A DNA stretch of 64,000 nucleotides from Physcomitrium patens (Eukaryota; Streptophyta; Bryopsida; Funariales; Funariaceae), in contig NC_037264.1 of the NCBI RefSeq assembly GCF_000002425.4, positions 14,696,808-14,760,807 on the forward strand. The letters run 5' to 3'. A program made the translations under genes and the position numbers. Position 1 is the first letter of the stretch, and every line of letters begins with the position of its first letter. Positions 33,984-46,873 of the stretch are shown here, piece after piece. The notes under the pieces were generated by a model. It ran no database searches and was not told the DNA's origin. It saw nothing but the letters and a program-made list of their open reading frames with translations.

Positions 33984-34540
33984 TTATTATTATTATTATT
34001 TTAATAATACATAAATATTTTTTTTGATGGATTTTGTCTAAATTCATATCTTTAATACATATTATACTTTAATAAAATTTAATAAAGAAGAAATAATCCT
34101 ACACAAATTTTAAAAATGTACATAAACAAAAAGTATTAGAAATGAAGCTATATCTCTCTTATCTCAAGTAGCCTTAAATATAAAATATTAGAGACAATAA
34201 AAATTTTTTTCATGATAATATATAATTATTACTTGTAAACTTTTGTCTAAACTCAAATAATTTTATTATATATAATCTTTATTAAAAGACTTTCATATAA
34301 AAAAATTAGTTTAGCCAAGTTTAATTGATTATATTTGGATTTTGTAAAAATATTATATACCTAATAATTAATATATGTTTGAAAATGAGATAAGTTATAA
34401 ATGACCAAAAATATATAAGGAATGAAATTTTTTATTATTTTTAAATAAAATTTTTTTTTTTTTTTATGTAGGCTCATAATCTATAATAGTGTAAAAAATA
34501 GTATAATTTATTTTATTTTGCTCACAATTGTCTTGAGATT
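32620..34540. other. AT-rich stretch without recognised genes
   Basis: Very AT-rich sequence with simple repeats: a TA dinucleotide run at 33801-33834, TTTA and TTA runs at about 33955-34000, and a T tract near 34448-34465. I see no conserved frame or LTR. Confidence 0.6.
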
Positions 34541-34949
34541 AAAGCTTTCATATTTGTTCTTTGCTAAGCATATCAGGACCAAAGAGTATTACTATCAATT
34601 GGTGCCAATATTTGTGTCATCTTAGTAGATGGCATGGCAGTATGGCACATTAGCCAAGGCGCCCATTGTGCAGTCTCTATCTTTTAGTGCCAACAAGGTC
34701 GATAAAAGAAAGAAGTAAAAGTGGAGCTAAATGAAGCCCAAGTGAGGCAACCGAGTGGTAATAGGCCTAATTGCTATCAACCTTAGGATAAGATGGTCAA
34801 TGTCTGCAAGGTCTAATGCCACGTGGCAATTTCACTTAAGTTCTTCCTAGGTCCTATATAGGTCCTATAGTTAGCATGGACATGTCCTCACAAAGCCATT
34901 TGTATAGTAGATTGGCAACTAAAAGTCCAAATCTGCCATGCCTACTCTT
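34541..34949. other. unassigned sequence of slightly higher GC
   Basis: No open frame or match to the repeats of this window was found. Words such as aaggcgcccattgtg and ccacgtggcaattt suggest it is a fragment of another element or old intergenic DNA. Confidence 0.3.
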
Positions 34950-35473
34950 TGTCAAAGACATGAATTGGAAAAAGATGCATAAACCTAAAAAATTTGTACA
35001 AAAAAAAAGTGACAAAATAGAAATTATGTAGTATGTATATTAAAAAGAAATTGGAATGGCTATTGCCAAAAGACAAGAAAATTAGAGATTCTTGAATCTA
35101 GATTAGAAGTAAAAAAGGAATTGATAAGAGTGAAGAAGACTTCACTCTTATTTCTATATATACTATCTACCTAAGATCTATGTGGTGATATTCTATAGGA
35201 CCTCCAAAAACATGTTGACTTTACATGACATGTATTTTGACTTGCAAGACAAGTTTTCTATATGGTTGACACATAATTAGCTTATTTTATAAGCTACCAA
35301 TACATGTGATACATGGATAGCTTGTTGACCAAGTTTCTAACCTACCAATCAACTAAAAACATATATAAAATCAAAACAATATCTAAAACATTTTTATAGA
35401 AGGTATTATAAAATTAATCTATTTTTATCTAATTCTATTTACCAAGATAATGAGTAGGTATATATCCGTGACA
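34950..35473 (-). repeat. element A2 3' LTR
   Basis: The minus strand begins TGTCACGG at 35473, directly after the tract gaaggaggggataa, and aligns with the A LTRs to its probable end TTTGACA at 34950. The last 60 bases are poorly conserved, so the lower boundary is approximate. Confidence 0.75.
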
Positions 35474-35514
35474 TTATCCCCTCCTTCAGAGATGAGTTTC
35501 ACAAGGAATAATGA

Positions 35515-35937
35515 TCATATGTTGAAGAAGTTTAAGATGCAACAAATTGTATTTGCTACATATTTTGATCTTTGTTCCTTTTGAAGGTAATGGATAGGTC
35601 TTTTCAACCATCAATCTTGTCTCATTTCAAGGTGGAAAGACCACCCTATGATTTAATTATTGTTGAAACCTTCATAACTTCTTTTAAATAAAATATTTAC
35701 AACACCATCAAGAATCATGCTTATCTCCAATAAAATCACCAAATATTGAAGATCTTTTCTTAAGTCTTAATATCAAATGCATTGTTTCTCGCCATCTATT
35801 TGAAGAAGAATATGTCATTCTTAAAGGTCTTCATCTCTATTATATTATCTTAAAAGTTGTGATAATCATAATGTCTCACCTAGTAAGGCTGTAAATGATA
35901 GCTTTTGAGTTGAGTCCAATGATTGTTGATTTTTCAT
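35515..35937 (-). pseudogene. accessory frame of element A2
   Basis: A minus-strand ATG at 35937 opens a frame of exactly 423 bases to TGA at 35515, the same length and register as 11781-12203 in element A. It begins MKNQQSLDSTQKLSFTALL, close to MENQQPADSTQEPSFADLL of A. Shared words include NRDED, QIDGE, ILFKRSYEGFNN and IIGWSFHLEM. It has more stops than A. The TGA at codon 41 is present in both copies. No indel is needed to align the two. Confidence 0.65.
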
Positions 35938-36059
35938 CTCCTTAATACCACAATTATATAAAAACTATAAACAAAGATAGAAGATAGAATGCAATCATTC
36001 TTAAATCATCTTTCATTTATAGTAAAGTTTTACTATCGTTCATCTTGATTTTGATAGAT

Positions 36060-37600
36060 GTTGTTAATAAAAAGCCTCCATTATCTTTGCTATATTTACA
36101 AGATTTTTTCTTGGCTCCTATGTGCATTCACTAATATCATATTTGCATCAATGGATAAGATATTCTAATTTATTTTGGTACTGCATTAAGTCAAGAACTT
36201 CTTCCATTTCAAATTCTTCATTATTATCCACTTCTATAAAAGGAGGTGGGACTTATTTTCTTTTTAGTATATTCATAGTCTTATATAATTCAAGAAGAGA
36301 TGCATAGAAGATAAGATGGATCTTCACTGATTTAGATAGATGTAATTAATAAGCAACTATATTGATTTTTCTACAAATAAAAAAAGGTCGAATCTTGTGG
36401 TAGTCTAACTTATTACAAAGACGAGTAATCTTGATATTACGACAAAGTAATCATACCTTGTCACCTACATTAAATTATGGTTGTTCTTTTTGATAGGCAT
36501 CCACGTTGATCTTTTGTCGTTCTTAAGCTTCTTTTAATTGCACCTTCATTGTTGCATGTAGCTTAGACAAATAATTTATTAAATCTTTTGCTGCAAGATT
36601 ATCAACTTTTAAAAAGTCAAAAGTATCAATTCATAGATAGTAACCATAATTGGTAAAAAAAAGCATAGAAAAATATATTCTATTATTGTAAATAAATTCT
36701 ATCAATGGCAAAAGAGTTTCTCAATCATCTACTTAATAATTAATCATACACCTTAAATATTGCTCGAAAACTTGGTTTACATACTCTGTCTATCTATCAG
36801 TTTGAAGTTAAAAGATCAAAGATAGCTTTAAGTCTATATTTAGAATCTTAAAAAATATTTTTTAAATTCTTGATACAAATTGACTCTTCCTAGCTAATAT
36901 AATATCCTTCTTTAATCCATGATATCAATAGATATTATTAAAAAAAAGCTTGGCAATTTTTTTACTTATAATAGATTTTTATATGATACAAAATGTGCCA
37001 TCTTTGTAAAATGATATCACAAACATAGGATCATATAAATTTGAGACTAGAAGATCCGTGATAGAATCCATAGAAATAGAAAATGATGATTGTTCTAGAA
37101 TAGGTAATGGTTGAAGAAGTCCATAAGGTCAATAATTAAGAGTTTTTAATTTTGAGTAAATATCACATGATTGAAAAAAATCTTTGATGACCTTCCACAT
37201 TTGTAGCCACAAAAAATTCCTAGATATTAGCTCTAAAGTCTTATTGTACCTAAAATATCCAACTATTGGAAAATTATAGCATGCTTGAAGAACAAGTAAA
37301 TATGCTTCTTTTTTTGGAACATATAGACATCCTTTGAAATAGAGTGGATTATTTTTGAATTTGAATTTGGAAACATCATGAGACTTGAAAGAAGGATTCT
37401 TAATATTATAAACAAGAAGATTAAAAGACATACTTGATTAAATTTGTTTGACAAATGTTGAATCAATAATCAATGTTGATTTCATTATTTGAAGATAAAA
37501 ATGCTCAAACTTTAAGTAAATCATTCTTTATTGATTAAAAGATGCATATCATTCTTTTGGTGTGAGATAAGAATGTCTAGAAATGGTGTCTCACAAACCT
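36060..37600 (-). pseudogene. integrase and chromodomain remnants of A2
   Basis: The stretch 37431-37129 contains SHDVSKFKFKNNPLYFKGCL and the ACYNFPIVGYFRYNKTLELI zinc-binding region, close to A 10300-10500. Further on are remnants of the DDE core and of the GDKVWLL module (about 36430-36480). The chromodomain words EEFEMEEVLDL and LEYLIH lie near 36110-36230. Many stops and no long frame. Confidence 0.8.
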
Positions 37601-37639
37601 TATTATTTTCTAAGTCAATTGTAAGCTCTCAATTATACT

Positions 37640-39760
37640 CTAGAATCTAAATTTTTATTATTTTTCTATTTTATAATAATTAAGCATGTTAGATTAGTAT
37701 TTAGATAAGTAGAATTTATTTTTATAGAATTTTTAGGATTGCAACCCTTGATGGTATAAATTATAGTCTAATTCTTTGAATTAGGTCAGTGAAGACTAAA
37801 GTGATAAGAATTAAAAAATTAAGATAGCAACTTAGTTAGTTTAATAATTTAGAGGTTGTTAGTCATTACCATGAGTGTTGACTAAAAGCCTATGAGTGCA
37901 CCTATAATTATTCACATGATTTAGGAGTTGGAATTATAATTCTTTAAAAGATTTAGGGAAGTTAGCAATGATATTTTTGAATTTTCCTCCAAATTCAATA
38001 AATTCAAGTTGCATGGTGGTTCTTCTAATTAATGGTAGTCTTTTTAATTCAATGGTGGCACCGGATTTACCCCATGGAGTGAAGAAAATAAGATCAGCAC
38101 CTTCTCCTTCAAAATACAAGTGAAGCAATGAAATTCTCATTTTGAAGAAATTTACAAAAAAATTGCCAAGATCCTTGTAAGTAAAAACTTCGATGAAACA
38201 TGGATTGAGGCATATGACTAGTCGATCTTAGCTTAAAAAGGTGTTTTGAACACCATAGTAAAGTTAGATTTATCAAAAAAATGCTTTCTTGACCACTTAT
38301 AAGAGCCATTAGTCTTGGTAATGAGATTAGCTCTTAGATGAATGAAGGCTGTAGATCTAGATTAAGGATCTTAAAAATCAAGGGTGGAGATGTAGCCACC
38401 CTTCTACGAGCCTCCACTCAATTTTATAAAAGAAGCTTGGTTTTCCAAGCCCTCTCTCTCTTCTTTTGGGTGAAGGACAAAGCCATGCCAAAATTTGGCC
38501 AAAATCCTAATCTTAATTTTATTTAGATTTTAAATCTCATTTTGAACCTTATGATTGTGTATTTATGGTTTTTAAATTGTGAAGGATGGTCATTAAGTTT
38601 TAAAATATGCTTCATTGAGGTAGATAGCTCCTTGGCCTTTCAAATACTCTAAAGATATCAAGGGCCTTGGGTTTTCCTCAATTAGACACTCAATTTATTT
38701 TTTTTCAATGTAAAATTCCAAAATATTATATATTTTGTTGTTAGCTTTCCGAAAAAAAAGATTCGCTTGATTTGGAGTAAGAAGGAATTTTTGGTGAATT
38801 TTTGAGTTTGAAGGAGTCGACTGCCTTTGCAGTTTGAATCAATCGAGTTTGGAAAGGCATTTCTCAGTGCTTGATAATTGAATTTATATGAAATTTTGAA
38901 AGCATCAAGCTTTATAAGCTAAGCTCTGAAAGGCACAAGTTTTGTTGGATTTAAAGACAATCTGAATTTGTAGTGAATTTCTAAGTGAAGAAGGTTGGTC
39001 ACCATGGCAGTTTGGATTATTCAACTTCAAAGGAGCGATTCTCACGATTGGATCATTAGATTGTGACAAGAATTCTTTAATCAGGAGTGTCTTCAAGTTA
39101 GCCTTGCAACAAGCTAAAAATCATTCAAATCGAAGCTGGTTACAAATTTTGGCAAATTTTGGAGTAGAAGGAAGTTGCTGCCTTCAATCCTTACATGTTG
39201 TCAAGGTACCTTTGCTTTCACCTCTCTTACTTTATTTTTACTATCATCTTCATAGAGACTTGTACTCTCTATGTTTCACCTTTTGGCTAATAAATTTTAA
39301 GTTTAACTTTTAACCTTTAATATTCCCACTTTAAATTTTAACTTTAAGTTTATATTTAACTTTTAAATTTAACTTTTAATTTTCACTCTTAAACTTAATT
39401 TTTAATTTTAATTTTTTAATTTAACCTTTGAATTTTAATTTTTAACTTAACTTTTTTAATTTAAATTTCAACTTTAAATTTTAATTTAAAATTTTTAACT
39501 TAATTTTTAACTTTAATTTTTTAACTTAATTTTTAACTTAACTTTTAATTCAAACTTAATTTTTTATTCTTATGATCAATTAATAGTAAAAAATAATTAA
39601 TTATTTTTACTATATTTGTATAATAAATTTTATTTAATATTTTAATTTAATGTCAATAACCATTGCTTGGCAGGCGTTAATTTGAATTGAACTACAAACA
39701 TCCACATTTAAATTAACTCAAAAATTTCACAATTAGGAGTCCATCCATTCTATCCCCTGA
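37640..39760. other. unclassified repeat-like DNA
   Basis: Two short frames (37934-38140 minus and 38338-38526 plus) match nothing I recognise. The part 38330-38520 has a promoter/LTR-like look (cccttctacgagcctcc, then ttttataaaagaag). From about 39290 to 39560 the sequence is an irregular repeat of words like aacttttaatttt. No gene call is made. Confidence 0.4.
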
Positions 39761-39769
39761 ACTTGTTGT

Positions 39770-39924
39770 GTGGCATCAATTTAATGAGTGGTGAATATAG
39801 GGCTCACATTGATATGTGATCTTGAAATCAAATCTTGGTAAAGTCATGCTCCAACGAGCTTAGCAACATTTCAAAACATATACTAACATGAAGTATTCAA
39901 GATTCTTGTGATCTATATATAGAG
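39770..39924 (-). pseudogene. gypsy RNase H C-terminal fragment
   Basis: The minus strand reads YIDHKNLEYFML and ARWSMTLPRFDFKITYQ, matching VYMDHKNFE and ARWSMSLSRFEFIITYR of element A (9985-10100). It is only about 155 bases and broken by repeat D, which starts at 39925. Confidence 0.75.
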
Positions 39925-40954
39925 TGTTATGTGGCATGATTTGCAATCTAAGAATTTATAAAGTATGTAGATGTAGAAAGTTTAGTTATAACTTATTGAC
40001 TAAACTTCAATAAATAATTTATTCTACTTTTAACTTATATACAAAGACTTGGCTTCCAAAACCTCTTCATTTTATATAAAATCCCCAAATTTCAGCAAAA
40101 TCCTTCAAAATATATTTTTTCAACAAAGAATTTTTTTTTCTTAAATTTTAGAAATTTATATCTTTTGATCCAACCGTTCATTTTTTTAAAAATTTTTATA
40201 TAATTTAGCTATTATTTTTAAGCTTTATTACAAAAAATTTAATTTATAAAATCGTTATTGATCTTTTTGCATCTTAAAAATCCTAGCAGATACTCTAAAT
40301 CCTAACTTACAAGTATCTAAGAACTATTTTCTTCAAATTTCAAAAATCCAAAATTTAAATGATATAAAATTTAAATACAAAGTTTATTAATATGACTATA
40401 AATATTTTTAGAAATTTTGAGCTAAAATCTCGTCAAATTACTCAAGATATAGCTCAAAATACAACCACTAGTGAAATGGGTCACTTACTACCTTTAGATT
40501 TATAAGGGCTGATTTAAACCTCTAATATCTCCTTTATCCCAACTTAGAATCCATCAAAAAGTATTTCAAAAGTATAGTCAAGAAAGTTCTTTCTTTAGCT
40601 TTAGTCATCGATCCTTTATTGCTTAGTGTACGCATGCGTTATATCCAAAAGAATGACAGTATATACAAAATCAACATCTTAACTTTGAGTATCCATATCT
40701 CTTTAAAATAAACTCCAAATCACACAAAATTTGTACCAAAACCATAGCCAAAAACCTAAACTTATTGATCTTAGCTTCCAAAGCTCAAATGGCCTTAAAA
40801 GAGTAATCCTAATCCCTAATAAGGCCTCAAGTAGCCTCCTTAAAGTCCATTGGATATGATTTTTGGCCAATAGGAATAGAGATTTTTATCATCTATCTTC
40901 ATTCATCCATATCAATGCCATAACTTCTCTTTTTGCTTCCAAGACCCCTCTTCA
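39925..40954. repeat. repeat D, copy 1 (LTR-like)
   Basis: The sequence starts TGTTATGTGGCATGATTTGC and is collinear for about 950-1000 bases with 52531-53482. It is non-coding, shows TG at its start and a possible CA at its end, and sits inside a gypsy RNase H fragment. This suggests a solo LTR of a family whose internal region is not in the window. No clear TSD was found. Confidence 0.65.
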
Positions 40955-42125
40955 GTAAATAAAAGACTATGCTTGAAAATATTACACAAGCTTATATTAG
41001 ACTCTTTTTTGATAATAATATAATATCTAAATATAAATAAAGGAAGATATCTTGGAGAAAAGATGGACTAATGCATGAATCAAGCCCATCATCATAGATG
41101 ATTGTATCTTTATGATAAAAGGAACTTAGAACCACTCTGATGTTTAACAACATTAGTTTATCATTTCCTTCCCCTTTAAATTTCTTATTCTTTCACAAAT
41201 TTATGTAAATAATTGCACTAAAAATTGTGGTATTGGTATGTAATAAGACTATCAATCTAATAGTTAGTACAAAGGATTTTTTTTTAGCACATAGAAGAAT
41301 GGTATTGCCTAATAAAGGACATATCTCTCATGAACTTTGGCAAAAATAAGAAATAGCCAACAAGTAAGAGCTTCATTTGTATTTATGAATTTAGATTTTA
41401 ATATAAATAATTAAGTATAATTTATTAAAATAGATTATATTATGAAGCTTGCACCAAATTACAATTGTAACAAATATATTAATAAAAATATTAGTAATAA
41501 GTTGAAGTATTAATAATTATTATTATTTGAATTGATTGATAATATACATATGAATTTTTCTACTTAATGATCTATAAAAATGGTAAATATTCAAGTATTC
41601 AATCTTTTATTAGGATAAATTATAAAAAAATACAAAACAATATTATATGCATTCTATGTCACAAGAAAAGGTTGTTTGTCATATTTTAGCTCTCTAGTTT
41701 ATATAGCAAGACTATTTTTGAGCGAATATGATATTGACTTAAGAAGTAAAGTCAAATAAATATCTTTTCAATAACTCCAGCAACTTATAGCATTTTTCTT
41801 AGAATCTTGTATATGACTACATACCTACAAAAATTGAGTGGTATAGAATGAAGGAGTTGTGGCACAAAAGCCTAAGAACTAGGATTTTGATGAAAACAAT
41901 TGCATAGTTTGGTTACTATTTGCTTGCTCAAGGTCCAGCAAAAATTTCAAAGTATGCCTATATGGTGGAGTTGCAAATTATAAGTTATAAAATATGCTTG
42001 TATGGTGCAATTACAACTTATAAGTTATATAAGTTGAAACTTATATAATTTATTAGGTATAAATAAAAAAAAGTTATTATCTTTATATAGAATTTATAAA
42101 ATTCCATGTATAAGTTCTAAGTGAA
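40955..42125. other. AT-rich DNA without recognised features
   Basis: No open frame of interest and no match to the repeat families in the window was noticed. Confidence 0.5.
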
Positions 42126-43544
42126 TGTTATCATATAGTAGTACAACTATATAATCAAAAATAAAAACATGGATGTTGTTATAGAAGAAATTAATAGAAA
42201 GATGCGGTAGAAAAATAAGGATAAATGATAGGAAGGTAATGAGAGGTTTAGTCTTAATATTTCTTTTTAGAAGAAGAGGCTTCTATTTACTTTGTAAGAG
42301 CATAAAATACCTCAAATCAAAATAAATGAGATAAATAATTAATATAGATATATTTAAAAGAAAGTTATTAATAATTTTAAGTAAAAATTATCTCAAATTA
42401 CCAAATATTGATATTTTGAGAGGATTGGTTGTCAACTTGGATCAAAATCAGATTCTGATGAACAAAACAACATACCTATGGCAATTTTAAGGTCTTTATG
42501 TAGATTGGAGGATAGATTTGAGAGCAAACTAGTAAAGAGATTTTTGAGCAATTTTTTTATTTCAATTGAATTAATATTCAATTTTGGAGATATTTTCAAA
42601 GTTAATAATATTTTTGGTTGGATTAGATTTTTAAAAATAAAATCATATTTATATAATTGAAGATTTCTTAAGTTTTGTGGTATGTGTATAGGTGAATTTT
42701 GGTCAATGTGTTGATATTTTAGTTATTAGTATATACAAATTTTCAAGTCAATCAAAAAGTTAGATCAAAGTGTGCAAAGGTTTTTGTGGGTTACGATCTT
42801 AGAAATTGGAATTTGAAGGTCAGTGAGTATTTTTAAAATCTTTAGAAATTTATTAATTGGATTGAAGTGAAGTTTTTTTTGTATGAAGACTAAACTTGAT
42901 TTTTTACAATTTAAGTATATTTTGGAGGTAATTCAATGGTTCAAGTAGGAGATATTGGCACTAGAAGTTCAACATTTAGATTGGAGTAGGCGGCCTGCCA
43001 ACACCTGAGCATAATTTAGGGTTGATTTTCTATTTGGTAGGTTCAATCTTCTTCAAATTTTGTATGCATGTTGCCATCTTAGTTTTTGAAAAGTGTATAA
43101 AATCTTAAACAAGATCGATGGTATAATTGTTAGATAATGACGTTCTAAATTATCTTAGGATTAGATTAAATTGATTAGGATTTGGTTTAGGATTTAGGAT
43201 TTAGGATTTATTTGGGATTTAGTTAGGATTTGACTTAGGATTTAAGTAAAGATTATTAAGATTTTAAGTAGATTCAAAGTGAAATTTGGTTGGAATTTAT
43301 TTAAGATATATTTTGAATTTTATTTTAATACTTTCTTTGAATTTTTTAAAGAGTTTTTCATGCTTCTTTCGTAATTTCTTTAAGGTTTCTTTGGATTAAT
43401 TAAAGCTTGATTAGCATTGTTAAGATTTAATTGAAGTTATTTAGGATTATATTAGAATTAGAATCTTATTGTTACAATACTCTTTCTACCTTCCACAGCT
43501 AGGTGCTTGATGCATTTTCAAGTAAGGCTTCATATAATACGACA
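42126..43544 (-). repeat. reversed, diverged C-family LTR
   Basis: The minus strand starts TGTCGTATTATATGAAG at 43544 and follows the plus-strand order of the C LTRs: the ctgtggaagg block, the array of TTTAGGATT words (about 43180-43260 as read on the plus strand), a ccaacctgccaat-like region and the ctacaaag block near 42300. The lower end, with TGTTATCATATAG at 42126, is approximate. No internal region accompanies it. Confidence 0.75.
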
Positions 43545-45006
43545 TTACTGATTGTATAAACAACAAAATTGTTGGCGACCATATTATCTACAACGTTGCT
43601 TTTGGAGATTTTCTTTGAGTAGAATGTTTGAAATATTGATAAGTTCATGCCATCATTGTTTTTTAAATAGTTGTAGTTCACAATCAAAGTAGGTTGTTTA
43701 AATTTAATTTAATAGTTTCAAAAAATTTGAATAATTTTTTTTGAAGCTATTTAGTATAAAAAGTAAAAACAAATGCCAACTCCCTCCAAATACAAAATAT
43801 TAAAATTAAAATAAAATACCATGCCAATTACATATTATTAAGAGGTTAAAATCATATAATAATGATAATATGATACTTGCAATCCAATAAAGTGATGCAA
43901 AGTAAAAATTCACCATAATTTTGGCTCCAACATAAAAATCTACTAAGACAAATTTCATCTTAGTTTGTTTGCTCTTAAAGTCATCACTGCCAATAAAAAA
44001 ATTCTTTTTTATAGCATATTCAATTATACATGTACCACAATTTTTCACTTGTATTAAAATAAATTATAGACCTTGAATATTTATACAAATAGATACATTG
44101 ATGACCACAAGGATTAAAATGTATCAAAACTACTATGACAAAGGAGTTTTATTGCAAAAGCTATGTAAATCAGCTTTTGTATCTATGACTATTTGTGCTC
44201 GTAAAATAATAGAACAACTATCCATCTATAGTAGTTTATGATTTTTCAAATCCTTCAAGCTCATACACCTTATAAAAGCAACAATATATGAAATCAATGT
44301 ATGTATATTATCAATGATTCTCACTAAGAACAAAGATAATTTGAGCGCTGCTATTGATGAAAGGAACTTGCTCATAAAAATAAGACTAAACAAATTTGAT
44401 GGCAAGATTTCTTTTTCTTTCTTTTTTAATGATGCTATCAATTTTTTTTTAATATCATTGAACCCAAGTATTATATTACTATAACTCTTAATGTTAACAA
44501 TCCATAGTACCACAATCTTGTCTACCTTATTGTAGGATTTGAAATTCTTGTATTAAGAAAAGTCTAACCTTAGAAAACAAATCCACACAAAAGGTCAATT
44601 TTTTTTGCTTTAATCACAATTTTCATCTATAGTTTAAAGATATATAAAATTTAAAAAGAGCATTATCTCATGTGATATCCAAGATGGTCTTCTCTATGTA
44701 CTCTTTCTTAATCTTTTAATTAGATTGTTGGCATGAGCTTCTTAATTAGCAACAATGAGGTCATGATCATAGATACTAGGCAAGAGAAGTATGTCCTATA
44801 TGAGGAGGCAGAGCTAATTTTGTAAGTCAATATCTTAATCCATGACATTGACTAAGTTCATGTTGAAAATATTCCATCCTCCAATTATACTATTGTTGGG
44901 ATCAACTTGTAAAGAAAATAAAATAAACAAATACTATATGATGAGGACCAAGAGTACTTGAGAATCTAATAGGTAGAAACAAAATTTAAAGATTGAAGTT
45001 CAAAAG

Positions 45007-45010
45007 AAAA

Positions 45011-45041
<31 letters not shown>

Positions 45042-45112
45042 CAAAACAAAACAAAACAAAAAAAAAAAAAACAAAACAAAAAAAAAACAAAAAACAAAAC
45101 AAAACAAAACAA
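45007..45112. repeat. (AAAAC)n microsatellite
   Basis: Tandem aaaac units occur with a few longer A runs. Apparent reading frames on both strands here are low-complexity products of the repeat. Confidence 0.9.
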
Positions 45113-45746
45113 AAGAAGCAAATAAATAACTTTAGAGATTGTACCATTGACAAAATATTCTTACATAGTACATTAATTTTTTCACCTTGAAAAATTCGAA
45201 ATAGATGCTTGAATAAGAGATCCAAAGTATTTGGCATATTACATGCCATTCTTAATCATCCATGATATGCCTTTGTTTCACATCCCAAAAAATCAATTCT
45301 CAGCACATAAAAACTAAAAGAAAACCATGAGAGCATGAAAAACCAAGATTGGCACTTTTAGATATGAATGCTATGTGATGAAGATTTGTTGGCCAAAATA
45401 CCAACCATAAGAGTAGATCCATTGTTACCACCTCATCCAATAAGCATCATTCTATAAGCACTAAACAAAAGCATGATTCAAATTATTGGTCTTCATTGAG
45501 ATAACTATTTTAATATACATTCACAAGAATAATTCACTTCCTATAAAGAAGAAAACAAAGATTGGATAGATTTTGCCTTTAAAATAATATATTATTTAGA
45601 ACAATATAAAAGAAAAAATATAAATATAAATATATCCAAATTTGGCTTGAAGCTCACTAACTTGGATATAGTTATACAAGTTCGATATAAGTATAGAACA
45701 ATCTGCGGACCACAAACCAATACCAAGGTTTTCAAAAATACTATCA

Positions 45747-46083
45747 TAATTGATAAATTACTACACAAAGGCTACCAGAGCTTTGGCACCTTAGGTTGGA
45801 TACTGAACTCATATTTCACACACTGAGGCTTGGCAATCCACTTATACTTACCATCGATGTTCTAATCATGCAAGAATTTAGTGGTCTGATATTCATGCAT
45901 TGATTTAATCAAGTCTTCTATGTACTCCACTTTGAGGCTATCTATGCAAAAAATGTTGACTAATATTTTGACAAAAAGGGAGTTCAAAGATGATGAAGCT
46001 CTCACATCTTTGAAATTATATAACAAAGATTTTTCTCTCATATCTCTTCCACTTTGACTAACTACTACCTTAAAAACAAGCAA
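45747..46083 (-). pseudogene. unrecognised broken frame
   Basis: The minus-strand ATG at 46083 opens 73 codons (SLLYNFKDVRASSSL, then KVEYIEDLIKSMHEYQTTK). After one TAG the same frame continues with DGKYKWIAKPQCVKYEFSIQ and ends at a TAG near 45747. The composition is less biased than neighbouring frames, so it may be a fragment of a host or element protein. I do not recognise it. Confidence 0.25.
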
Positions 46084-46837
46084 TACTGCTCATTTGATCA
46101 ATTTTAAGTGCTATTCATTTAGATTTTATATGAAAAGCTTGCAAATAAATATCAAATAAAATCTATCAAACTTGTACCACAATCTCACTTCCAATCAATA
46201 TTTTTACTCAGATTTGATTATAAAAAAGGACTTTAAATTTGGGACTCTATCCAACAACATAAGCACACTTGTAGAAGCACAAATTTTCTATTATTTCTTG
46301 TTATTAATAATTTTCTTAACTCAGTTGTGGTATATAATTTCTCTCGATTTTTGAATTGGATCCTAATTGGAATATTTTTTATCCAAAATTCTTATTATTG
46401 ATTAATTTTCTACGTAGGTAATATGCAAATGAAAAAGTTGAAACTACTTTCAATGATTTCTTCTCGATCTTGATACAAAAAATATAATAATTTGCTAAAA
46501 AAATTTAGAATTTAATTTTATTTTAGAAATAATCCAACTTTCTACATGTGAAATATTGTAGTAGAGATGTAATATGGAGGCTCCAAATATGATTTGCTTA
46601 TACAAAATGGCATATGTTATTGCTTCTGGCCTCATCTTGTTTTGTATTGACAAGCAAATTTGTAATTTTTGAGCAATTTTGATTAAAGCATAAATACAAC
46701 ATGAGAAGCTTCTACGCCAAGAGTGACTTTGTTCAACATTTTTGCCTATTTCTATTCATAAAGACTTAAAAGAAGCTATGCAAAATTGATGAAACTCTAG
46801 GAGAATTTGGAAATTACCTATCGCAACTTCAAATCAG

Positions 46838-46841
<4 letters not shown>

Positions 46842-46870
<29 letters not shown>
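46842..46870. repeat. poly-T tract (29 T)
   Basis: An uninterrupted run of 29 T. It may be the poly-A tail of a retrocopy read on the minus strand, but no source sequence or TSD was identified. Confidence 0.8.

Positions 46871-46873
<3 letters not shown>

Larger units (their letters stand above)
34950..37620 (-). mobile_element. element A2, truncated second chromovirus copy
   Basis: The minus strand has the same order as element A from the RNase H end onward: ALSRHS-like end (near 37580), zinc-binding region (37129-37431), integrase remnants (36640-37100), chromodomain (about 36080-36240), accessory frame (35515-35937), polypurine tract (35474-35488) and 3' LTR (34950-35473). Everything 5' of RNase H is missing. 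It is more decayed than A, with many more stops. Confidence 0.85.

Noticed and set aside
44986-45249. Open frames on both strands across the AAAAC repeat
   Set aside because: Low-complexity products of the microsatellite.
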